From NCBI GenBank assembly GCA_021804305.1, contig JAJZKF010000045.1, forward strand, positions 1 through 5,045: a stretch of DNA of 5,045 bases. The letters run 5' to 3'. The number at the start of each line of letters is the position of its first letter. Within the stretch, counting starts at the first letter, position 1. Position numbers and translations under genes: made by a program. The notes beneath the pieces were generated by a model. The model did not search any database and was not told the DNA's origin. It was given only the letters and a program-made list of their open reading frames with translations. This document shows positions 1 through 5,003 of this stretch, in pieces. The DNA comes from Microcaldota archaeon. GTDB lineage: Archaea > Micrarchaeota > Micrarchaeia > Micrarchaeales > CABMGC01.

Positions 1-249
1 TAACGAAGCATAAGGAGGTAGTGCGCGCAAACGCAAAAACTATTATTTACGCAGCCCTTCACAAAGGAAGCCTCTCTCTTGCGGATAAGCTTGCGGAAGG
101 AGCGCAGGAGAAGTATGAGGAATTAACGAAGCACAAGGAGGAGATAGTGCGCGCAAACGCAAGGAGCATAATTTCTGCAGCCCTTGATAAAGGAAACCTC
201 TCTCTTGCGGACAAATTCGCAGATGAAATTTCAAAGAATCCTGACGCTA
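1..249 (+). repeat. Two tandem in-frame coding repeats of about 123-126 bp
   Basis: Copy 1 spans 1-123 and copy 2 spans 124 to about 249; copy 2 carries one extra codon, giving EEIV where copy 1 has EVV. Nucleotide identity is high in blocks: 19-36 is identical to 145-162, and 51-85 matches 177-211 at 32 of 35 positions. The second half of copy 2 has drifted. The left edge of copy 1 coincides with the window edge, so more copies probably lie upstream. Near-identical DNA suggests recent duplication or homogenisation of the units. Confidence 0.85.
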
Positions 250-269
250 GAGATATGTTACGCGGATGA
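1..269 (+). CDS. Helical tandem-repeat protein of unknown function, C-terminal part
   Basis: This is the 3' part of a gene whose start lies left of the window. The reading frame (first full codon at position 3) is open to the window edge and the repeat begins before the GTG at 21, so that GTG is unlikely to be the true start. About 89 residues are visible, ending at a TGA at 267-269. They form two copies of a roughly 41-residue unit. Each unit runs TKHKE..VRANA, then I(I)xAALxKG, then SLADK(L/F)A. The pattern suggests two amphipathic helices joined by a G-N/S-L-S turn, like an alpha-solenoid (TPR-, Sel1- or PPR-like), but I cannot assign a family. The last copy ends in a short DARDMLRG tail. 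There is no visible signal peptide or membrane segment in this part. The gene converges on the ribosomal operon and is probably unrelated to it. Alpha-helical repeats usually mediate protein binding; any specific role here would be a guess. Confidence 0.75.
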   Translation, partial: TKHKEVVRANAKTIIYAALHKGSLSLADKLAEGAQEKYEELTKHKEEIVRANARSIISAALDKGNLSLADKFADEISKNPDARDMLRG

Positions 270-318
270 TTGCCTTTAACAAAATAAGTGTAAAAACTCC
301 TGTTTGCTGGTTCGCGTA

Positions 319-369
319 TGCCGCAAAATTCAAGTCAGATAAGTTCACTTGAAATGAACTTTTCCGGCA
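319..369. terminator. Imperfect hairpin between convergent genes, candidate bidirectional terminator
   Basis: The outer arms are TGCCGCAAAA (319-328) and TTTTCCGGCA (360-369), which pair with a single C/C mismatch. They continue directly into an inner stem, TTCAAGT (329-335) with ACTTGAA (347-353), closing an 11-base loop; bases 354-359 bulge out on one side. The total is 16 pairs. In the ribosomal operon transcript the inner stem is followed by UUUU, and in the plus-strand transcript the bulge is followed by UUUU. It lies between the two stop codons (269 and 437). A termination or 3'-end processing role is inferred from the position and symmetry. Archaeal termination often relies on U-tracts alone, and those here are short. 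Confidence 0.4.
341..361. repeat. Alternative inverted repeat overlapping the larger hairpin
   Basis: AAGTTCA (341-347) and TGAACTT (355-361) form a perfect 7-bp inverted repeat with a 7-base spacer. It uses bases that belong to the loop, right arm and bulge of the 319-369 structure, so the two folds cannot form at the same time. It could be a protein-binding palindrome or an alternative RNA fold; nothing in the sequence decides between these. Confidence 0.45.
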
Positions 370-436
370 AGCATGGCCCTGGAGTTTAATCTTTGCTGAT
401 TTTCTGCTGGTCAGGCTTTCCTTCCTGAAGCTTGGC

Positions 437-1066
437 TCATCTCTGCGCAGTGGCTATGCTTCTCGGCAGTTCTACTTTCTTTACCTCTCTGTCCGGGAAC
501 TTGGTTCCTGGAGGCACTATCCTTACGGTTACGCCTATTGCGCCGTACTTCGGGTATGCGGCTATCTTCGCTTCCTGAACCAGTGTTGTTACGAAGCCTG
601 ATTTTGGCAGGTAACCCAGCCTTACCTTCATTTTCTTCGCCCTCGCTCCTTTTGCAGCGAGCTTGCCTTTTACTATAATCTCCGCGCCAAGCGCGCCGTT
701 CTCCATTATCTCGCGTATTGCAGAGTGTATTATCCTTCTTGGCTTTATTCCCCTTTCCAGCGAGTTCGCTATCGACTTTGCCATAAGCCTTGGCTCAAGC
801 TTCGGGTTTGAGACCTCGGCAACGCTGATCTGGGGATTATCAAGGCTAAACATCTTCTTCATTGTATCTGTCAGGCCGTCTATGGTTTCTCCGCCCCTGC
901 CTATTACCCTTCCGGGATTGGTGACGTATGGAGTGATTCTCGTTATAACAGGTGTCTTCTGTATGTCGACGCGGGAGAAGCCTGCTTTTGTAAGCGACTT
1001 CTCAAGATACTTTGAGATCCTGTACTTTACTATTAGATCCTTTATAAATTTCCTTTCTACTACCAT
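437..1066 (-). CDS. rps3: 30S ribosomal protein uS3 (archaeal S3)
   Basis: uS3 sits in the head of the small subunit at the mRNA entry channel, where it helps hold and unwind incoming mRNA. The 209-residue product begins MVVERKFIKDL like other archaeal S3 proteins. A type II KH domain follows, with the nucleic-acid-binding loop IGRGG at about residues 55-59, then SLERGIKPRR near 102-111. The C-terminal S3 domain (about 123-195) includes GAEIIVKGKLAAKGARAKK, GYLPKSG and the IVPPGTKFPD ending. The ATG at 1066 was chosen because family homology starts there and an ATTGAT motif lies four bases upstream; an in-frame TTG at 1075 would add only MII. It is 26 bases downstream of uL22 and is the last gene of the operon here. 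The charged C-terminal extension of many archaeal S3 proteins is short; the frame after the TGA stays open for 16 codons (see findings). Confidence 0.96.
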   Translation of the reverse strand: MVVERKFIKDLIVKYRISKYLEKSLTKAGFSRVDIQKTPVITRITPYVTNPGRVIGRGGETIDGLTDTMKKMFSLDNPQISVAEVSNPKLEPRLMAKSIANSLERGIKPRRIIHSAIREIMENGALGAEIIVKGKLAAKGARAKKMKVRLGYLPKSGFVTTLVQEAKIAAYPKYGAIGVTVRIVPPGTKFPDREVKKVELPRSIATAQR

Positions 1067-1092
1067 GATAATCAATTTTGAGCGTGTTTCCC

Positions 1093-1293
1093 CTAATTGC
1101 CTTCCTTTGCCTTGGCCTGCGGATCTGGTTCTTTCCTCTCCTCATGAGGCTTGGCTGCAGGAGGTTTCACTGAAGGCTTCTCTGCAGGCCTGCTTGCCTG
1201 CGCCTGCGGTGCAGCCTTTGCTTCCTTTGGCTCTGCCTTCTGGACCTGTTTATGTTTTGCGGCTGGCTTTGAAGCAGGCGCTGCCTTTACTGT
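1093..1293 (-). other. Ala/Lys/Pro-rich tail region of uL22
   Basis: This segment encodes residues 186-251 of uL22. It contains loose repeats of the types AAPxxKP, KAEPKEAK and KPPAAKP and ends in a charged stretch (HEERKEPDPQAKAKEGN). Hydrophobic residues are nearly absent, so it is expected to be unstructured and basic. Tails of this kind on ribosomal proteins often contact rRNA or sit on the subunit surface. Its function here is unknown. Confidence 0.8.
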
Positions 1294-1848
1294 TTTCCTT
1301 GCAAGCTCGATTGCCTTCTTCCTTGAAAAATACTTCATGTTGCCAGTAAGGCCTTCGTAATCCTTGTCTGCAAGCACTATCTCTACCTTGGCATATTCTA
1401 TGTCGCTGTGGTTTATCGCAGAACGCCCGTACATTCCGCGCCCCCACGCGAGCGAGCCCTTGGATGGCTGCCTCCTTTCTATGTGCGTCTTGTTCGCTGC
1501 AGCATGCACTATGAGCATCTCATCTCCGTCCAGTGCTTTGTTCTTCGCATTTGCTATCGCATTCAGAAGTATCCTCCTGACCTCTTTGGCTGCCTTGACA
1601 GGATAGGCCCCTTTTCTGCCTCCGAGTTCGTGGCGCGCGCCCATGTGCTTGTTGTGCCTGAGGTAGAGTATCGGCATCTTCATGCTCTCTATCCCTTCTA
1701 TGACTCCCAGTGCGTCTGCAGCACGCATATGCCTTATTGCTGCGCAGACTGCGCCAAGATCCTTATAGCTGGCGTTGATCTCTGCGCCGTATGCAAATGC
1801 AAACTCGTCTTTTGGATAGCCTTTGATTGCATTGAACGAATATCTCAT
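1093..1848 (-). CDS. rpl22: 50S ribosomal protein uL22 (archaeal L22) with long low-complexity C-terminal tail
   Basis: uL22 binds 23S rRNA, and its long beta-hairpin lines the peptide exit tunnel next to uL4. The 251-residue product has the core fold at about residues 1-165: MRYSFNAIKGYP, a helical region, HNKHMGARHELGG, YPVKAAKEVRRILLNAIANA, then the hairpin around 120-160 with GRGMYGRS and strand YAKVEIVLAD. From about residue 186 the protein becomes a disordered-looking tail rich in Ala, Lys, Pro, Gln and Glu (about 65 residues); usual archaeal L22 proteins are around 150-160 residues. The ATG at 1848 overlaps the uS19 stop by one base (TAATG) with GGTGAA three bases upstream, which indicates coupled translation. 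A longer open frame reaching to 2022 only runs through the uS19 gene and is not homologous. The hairpin tip departs from the usual PRAxGRA signature. Confidence 0.93.
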   Translation of the reverse strand: MRYSFNAIKGYPKDEFAFAYGAEINASYKDLGAVCAAIRHMRAADALGVIEGIESMKMPILYLRHNKHMGARHELGGRKGAYPVKAAKEVRRILLNAIANAKNKALDGDEMLIVHAAANKTHIERRQPSKGSLAWGRGMYGRSAINHSDIEYAKVEIVLADKDYEGLTGNMKYFSRKKAIELARKTVKAAPASKPAAKHKQVQKAEPKEAKAAPQAQASRPAEKPSVKPPAAKPHEERKEPDPQAKAKEGN

Positions 1849-2240
1849 TATTTCACCGCAAGGAACTTGCTTCCCCTTGTTGCCCTTATTCCAGGTGCAG
1901 AATGAACCACCCTCTTTGTGGTAAAGGAATATTCGCCCAGCCTGTGGCCGAGCATCTCCTCGCTCACCTGGATCTCCTTGAACTCCTTTCCGGAATAAAC
2001 GCCAAATCTCAGGCCTACCCACTGCGGCAGAATTACCGCTTCGCGGACATGGGTCTTTATTACCTTCTCTGCGCCTGACTTGCGCACTTTCTCGGCTTTT
2101 TCTATGAGGTGCCTGTAATCTATGCTCATCCTGCTTAGCGCACGTCGTTGCCTCGATGTGAGCAGCGCAGAAAACTGCGCCATATCCATCCTCTTCAATT
2201 CTTCTAGCGTTTTACCTCTGAATAAAGTTGTTCTTGGCAA
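1848..2240 (-). CDS. rps19: 30S ribosomal protein uS19 (archaeal S19)
   Basis: uS19 lies in the 30S head, where it contacts uS13 and the A-site finger bridge to the large subunit. The product is 130 residues, close to the archaeal family size. The N-terminal archaeal extension reads FRGKTLEELKRMDM..FSALLTSRQRRALSR, and the conserved core follows: KTHVREAVILPQWVGLRFGV at about 62-81, SGKEF, then GHRLGEYSFTTKR and HSAPGIRATRGSKF at about 98-126. The start is TTG at 2240, four bases after the uL2 stop. The nearby ATG at 2248 is in another frame, and the next in-frame ATG would remove the FRGKTLEEL motif. Its stop overlaps the uL22 start by one base. Confidence 0.95.
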   Translation of the reverse strand: MPRTTLFRGKTLEELKRMDMAQFSALLTSRQRRALSRMSIDYRHLIEKAEKVRKSGAEKVIKTHVREAVILPQWVGLRFGVYSGKEFKEIQVSEEMLGHRLGEYSFTTKRVVHSAPGIRATRGSKFLAVK

Positions 2241-2243
2241 TAA

Positions 2244-2249
2244 ATCATC
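2244..2249 (-). promoter_or_regulatory. Ribosome-binding site of uS19 supporting a TTG start
   Basis: GATGAT, three bases before the TTG at 2240, is within the longer stretch GAGATGAT (2251-2244). That stretch matches seven of eight bases of the anti-16S complement GAGGTGAT. It also contains the TGA stop of uL2, so a terminating ribosome would already be on the site. Confidence 0.6.
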
Positions 2250-2964
2250 TCTTTCTTCTTCCTACTCTCCTTGCGGCTATGTGTCCTACCTTTGAGCCTG
2301 GAGGCGCATTCCTCGAGACCATGCTCGAAGCGCCTTTATGGTGCTGTTTTCCTCCGAAAGGATGGTCTACCGGATTAGACTTGACTCCACGGTTGCCAGG
2401 CCAGTACCTGTTGAGCGCACGCTTCTTTATGTAGAAATTCCTGCCAGCTTTCATTATAGGCGCGGATTTTGCGCCGCCGCCTGCGACTGCGCCTATTGCT
2501 GCGCGGCATCCCCCGTTTAAGTCAAGCTTCTGCTTCGAAGGCATCGAAAGGCTGACCTTGTTCCCGATATGTGCAACTACTGTAGCATAAACGCCGCTTG
2601 ACCTGACCATCTTGCCCCCGTCTCCGAGAACGGCTTCGACATTGTAGACAGGCATGCCGTCAGGTATCTCCTTCAGTGGGAGCACTGCCCCAAGCGCCAC
2701 CTGCGCACCGCTGCCTTCCTCTATCTTATCGCCTATCTTTATTCCCTCAGGCGCTATCAGTAGCGACCTTGAGTGGTCCTCGTACTCTATGAGCATAAGC
2801 GGAGCTGAATGGCTTGGATCATCAACAAATGCCACAACTTCTCCAGTGAGCTTTGTCTTAAGGCTCCTAGAATCGAACATCACATCTGCTTTTGAGATGA
2901 TGGGTGACCTGGTGAAGACATTGCTTCCCTTTCCTCTCCTTTGCATATGCAGTCTTTTTCCCAT
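2245..2964 (-). CDS. rpl2: 50S ribosomal protein uL2 (archaeal L2/L8e type)
   Basis: uL2 is one of the most conserved 50S proteins; it is needed for subunit joining and lies close to the peptidyl-transferase centre. The 239-residue product matches archaeal length. In order it shows MGKRLHMQRRGKGS (basic N terminus), an OB-like domain around 36-110, the SH3-like domain with GDGGKMVRSSGVYATVVAH at about 114-132, and MPSKQKLDLNGGCRAAIG. The C terminus carries VAGGGAKSAPIMKAGRNFY, NPVDHPFGG and SRNAPPGSKVGHIAARR. His201 in VDHPFGG corresponds to the functionally important His229 of E. coli L2 and is kept. The preceding residues read GVKS rather than the usual GVAM, and GGK replaces GGG. The ATG at 2964 aligns with the family start; an in-frame TTG at 2973 would add only MYI. 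The gap to the uL23 stop is 12 bases, and this gene has the weakest ribosome-binding motif of the set. Confidence 0.97.
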   Translation of the reverse strand: MGKRLHMQRRGKGSNVFTRSPIISKADVMFDSRSLKTKLTGEVVAFVDDPSHSAPLMLIEYEDHSRSLLIAPEGIKIGDKIEEGSGAQVALGAVLPLKEIPDGMPVYNVEAVLGDGGKMVRSSGVYATVVAHIGNKVSLSMPSKQKLDLNGGCRAAIGAVAGGGAKSAPIMKAGRNFYIKKRALNRYWPGNRGVKSNPVDHPFGGKQHHKGASSMVSRNAPPGSKVGHIAARRVGRRKR

Positions 2965-2976
2965 GATATACAACCA

Positions 2977-3228
2977 TTATATGAGCTTTAATCTCTTTAC
3001 TATCTCTGAAGCAGGGAACTCCTTCTTAAGCTTTATGTAAGCCCTCTTCATGTTGTCTGGAGTGCGCACCGTATTTACGCGCTCTACTTTTACCTTGAAG
3101 GTCTCTTCAAACTCCTTCTTTATCTCAGATTTGCTTGAATTCAGCTTTACTATATAGGTTATGGTGTTTTCCCTGTCGACTATGCCGAGAGCCTTCTCCG
3201 TAGCTATTGGATATTCAAGTGAAGCCAT
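2977..3228 (-). CDS. rpl23: 50S ribosomal protein uL23 (archaeal L23)
   Basis: uL23 sits at the rim of the peptide exit tunnel, where it is the docking point for the signal recognition particle and other nascent-chain factors. The 83-residue product has the standard short archaeal L23 form: YPIATEKALGIVDREN at about 6-21, TYIVKLNSSKSEIKKEFEETFKVKVERVNT at about 24-53, and a closing strand RAYIKLKKEFPASEIVKRL. The ATG at 3228 is one base after the uL4 TAG stop and has a strong ribosome-binding site. An upstream in-frame ATG at 3258 would add ten residues lying inside uL4 that have no counterpart in the family. Internal length and motifs look normal. Confidence 0.96.
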   Translation of the reverse strand: MASLEYPIATEKALGIVDRENTITYIVKLNSSKSEIKKEFEETFKVKVERVNTVRTPDNMKRAYIKLKKEFPASEIVKRLKLI

Positions 3229-3239
3229 CCTATCTCCTC
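3229..3239 (-). promoter_or_regulatory. Ribosome-binding site of uL23 that sets its start
   Basis: GAGGAG at 3239-3234 lies five bases before the ATG at 3228 and overlaps GGAGAT (3237-3232), the hexamer in register with the other genes. The site lies in the last codons of uL4, favouring translational coupling and the shorter uL23 start over the ATG at 3258. Confidence 0.65.
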
Positions 3240-4027
3240 TTTTCCAGCTCTTTCTCAAGGCCCTCTATCGCGCCTTTCGACCATATGGAGAGCCGCGGCT
3301 TTCCTCCTGGTGCAAGCTTCTCTACAGTAAGTTCGGAGAGTGCTGAAACCTCAACTCCAGGTATATTTGATCCTGCCAGCAGGACTGGCGCCTTTTCCTT
3401 TACAATTATTAATGCGCTCTTGCGGAAATGCCTTGTCTTTGAACTCCTCCGGAGCCCGTCTTCCCTGCGCGGCTTGTGCGACCTTTTCATGTCGTCACCT
3501 ACTCCAAGCGCAGAGAGAACTTTGTATAACTCTTTTGTCTTGGAGACCTTCTCTATGCCGTCTTCCACCACTATGGGCAGCTTCATGTATTTTTCAGATA
3601 TTATGTGCCTTGCTATTGCCTGCTGCCCCGCGCTGCCTGCAATCGCAGATTCAAGCGCTTTTAAATATTCCTTTCTGTTTATCAGCTCTTTGAGCTTCTT
3701 CTCCACCATGTGCGGATGGGCCCTCTTTCCCTTGACTGCAGATGGTATTCTGCGCACGTCGCCTTGCGCTCCGCCGCCAAGCTTCTGCCTGGGCCTTATT
3801 GCCTGGCCCATGTGCCTGCCGCGCCTGTAGCCCTCGTATTTTCCGACATATACTGCCGTAGTCTGCATTCCTGCAAGGACGTAGTGGCCTTGCGGCTGAT
3901 ACCTGGTGCTCTGTTCGCTAAGCACTGCCCTGCGGACCAGATCGTCCCTGTATTCCATGTTAAATACTTTTGGAAGCTCTAGCTTGCCTGAGAGGCTGCC
4001 GTCAGTTTTGTAAACATTTGCTTCCAT
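3230..4027 (-). CDS. rpl4: 50S ribosomal protein uL4 (archaeal L4/L4e type)
   Basis: uL4 binds 23S rRNA early in assembly, and its extended loop forms the narrow part of the exit tunnel with uL22. Taking the start at 4027 gives 265 residues: MEANVYKTDGS (strand), LPKVFNMEYRDDLVRRAV, then the long tunnel loop from about residue 42 to 105 containing QPQGHYVLAGMQTTA, a Gly/Arg-rich stretch, RRIPSAVKGKRAHPH. A Rossmann-like globular domain follows, with LPIVVEDGIEKVSKT, SALIIVKEK and ELTVEKLAPGGKPRLSIW. The ATG at 4027 matches the usual family N terminus (MxAxVY) and has GATGAT four bases upstream. Three earlier in-frame ATGs (4039, 4036, 4033) would add MMMF, with the first overlapping the uL3 stop by four bases (ATGA). 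The loop before the globular C-terminal part (RREDGLRRSSKTRHFRKSAL) is diverged from the common archaeal GKGKMRGRRY form. Confidence 0.95.
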   Translation of the reverse strand: MEANVYKTDGSLSGKLELPKVFNMEYRDDLVRRAVLSEQSTRYQPQGHYVLAGMQTTAVYVGKYEGYRRGRHMGQAIRPRQKLGGGAQGDVRRIPSAVKGKRAHPHMVEKKLKELINRKEYLKALESAIAGSAGQQAIARHIISEKYMKLPIVVEDGIEKVSKTKELYKVLSALGVGDDMKRSHKPRREDGLRRSSKTRHFRKSALIIVKEKAPVLLAGSNIPGVEVSALSELTVEKLAPGGKPRLSIWSKGAIEGLEKELEKRR

Positions 4028-4035
4028 GAACATCA

Positions 4036-4992
4036 TCATTGCTTAGACTCTATTGATATATAATTTATCTGTGGCGACTTTACCTCCTTCTGCTTCTTCC
4101 TTATCGATTTCCTTATCCTTACAAGCCTCTTTGCAGGCCCGGGCACTGAACCTTCTATTATAAGGAAATCGTTCCTGACGTTTCCGTAATTCAGGAAGCC
4201 GCCCTTGGTATTCACTCCCGCTGTCTCTGCAGCAGTACCTATCTTCACAAGCCTCTTGTTGAGCTCTGTCCTATAATTGAAGCCCATATGGCCTGAGTGC
4301 GGAACTCCGAACATTACCTTTGCAGGGTGCCAAGGTCCGAGAGTGCCGACGTGCCTTACCTTGTTTGTTGCTTTCCTGTACTGCTTTGCAACTCCGAATC
4401 TCTTTATGACGCCTGCCCAGCCCTTTCCCTTGCTGATGCTTGAGATGTCAACATACTCTCCCTGCTTCAGCACATCCGTGGCCTTTAAGTCCTTGCCCAG
4501 ATGGGCCTCTATGAACTTAATCTTCTCTTCCACGCTTCCTGCGCCTACAGGCATCTCAAAACGTATGCGCTTCTTGTTTCCAAAACCCAAGCCTGAAGGA
4601 TCCAGATATGCAAGGGCAGTCACATCATTGCATTCGCCAGCCTTCTTCTTGAGCTCCTCGAGCGTTGACTTGGGCTTCTGTATTCCTACATTCTTTGCAA
4701 GGCCTGCGTCGTACGCCTCGCCTGCAGTCATATCATATACGTATCCTTTTGAATAGAACCTCATTCCGTAAATGAAAACCTTTGGCATCTCAAGCACGGT
4801 AACCGGCTTGATTACCTCCGTGCCTTTTGAAGGAGATGACGTGTCATCGATCATTGCTATATGCGTCATGCCGACCTTGAATGCTGCGATGCTGACGAAT
4901 AAAGGCTCAGCTGTCTGCGGATAGCTCCTCACTCTTGGAAGTATCCTTTTTGCACGCCTGTGCGGCCAATATTCAAGGGAACCTCTTCTCAT
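4036..4992 (-). CDS. rpl3: 50S ribosomal protein uL3 (archaeal L3)
   Basis: uL3 starts 50S assembly and reaches toward the peptidyl-transferase centre. The 318-residue product is slightly short for archaeal L3. It opens directly with RRGSLEYWPHRRAKRILPRVRSYP, then AAFKVGMTHIAMIDD and VIKPVTVLEMP (about 36-70), a variable middle, and the core SISKGKGWAGVIKRFGV at about 185-201. GTLGPWHPAKVMFGVP follows at about 216-231, with Trp221 corresponding to the W-finger tip, and then GHMGFNYRTELNKRLVKIG, TKGGFLNYGNVRNDFLIIEGSVPGPAKRLVRIR. The ATG at 4992 is the only ATG, GTG or TTG in frame after an upstream TGA, so the few residues that usually precede PRRGS are absent unless a rarer start is used. 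It is 11 bases downstream of a preceding reading frame, and its stop sits among the ATG codons of uL4. Confidence 0.96.
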   Translation of the reverse strand: MRRGSLEYWPHRRAKRILPRVRSYPQTAEPLFVSIAAFKVGMTHIAMIDDTSSPSKGTEVIKPVTVLEMPKVFIYGMRFYSKGYVYDMTAGEAYDAGLAKNVGIQKPKSTLEELKKKAGECNDVTALAYLDPSGLGFGNKKRIRFEMPVGAGSVEEKIKFIEAHLGKDLKATDVLKQGEYVDISSISKGKGWAGVIKRFGVAKQYRKATNKVRHVGTLGPWHPAKVMFGVPHSGHMGFNYRTELNKRLVKIGTAAETAGVNTKGGFLNYGNVRNDFLIIEGSVPGPAKRLVRIRKSIRKKQKEVKSPQINYISIESKQ

Positions 4993-5003
4993 CCTCTCAG
5001 CTT

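Noticed and set aside
1..249. CRISPR-like array at the left edge
   Set aside because: The repeats are about 125 bp, contiguous without spacers, and stay in reading frame, so they are protein repeats.
270..436. Possible tRNA or small RNA gene in the convergent gap
   Set aside because: No cloverleaf, no complete T-loop context with matching acceptor arms, and no archaeal box A/BRE promoter that I could recognise; only the hairpins are supported.
411..440. Nine-codon frame MSQASGRKA starting in ATGA overlap with the uS3 stop
   Set aside because: It is too short and has no resemblance to uL29 or any expected next gene; the ATGA is probably coincidental.
663..1349. Long plus-strand open frame opposite uS3 and uL22
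   Set aside because: It is antisense to two clearly homologous ribosomal proteins, its translation is low-complexity Leu/Ser/Pro, and it has no family features.
1849..2022. Upstream extension of the uL22 frame by 58 codons
   Set aside because: It lies entirely inside uS19 in another frame and has no similarity to L22; the ATG at 1848 has stop overlap, a binding motif and homology.
2360..2375. Phe instead of the second His in the uL2 DHPH motif (DHPF)
   Set aside because: DHPF is also found in other archaeal and eukaryotic uL2 proteins, and the important first His is present, so this is not a defect.
3207..3830. Plus-strand open frame of about 207 codons opposite uL4
   Set aside because: It is a shadow of the uL4 gene; the Ser/Phe/Pro-rich translation is typical of the reverse strand of a Lys/Glu-rich gene.
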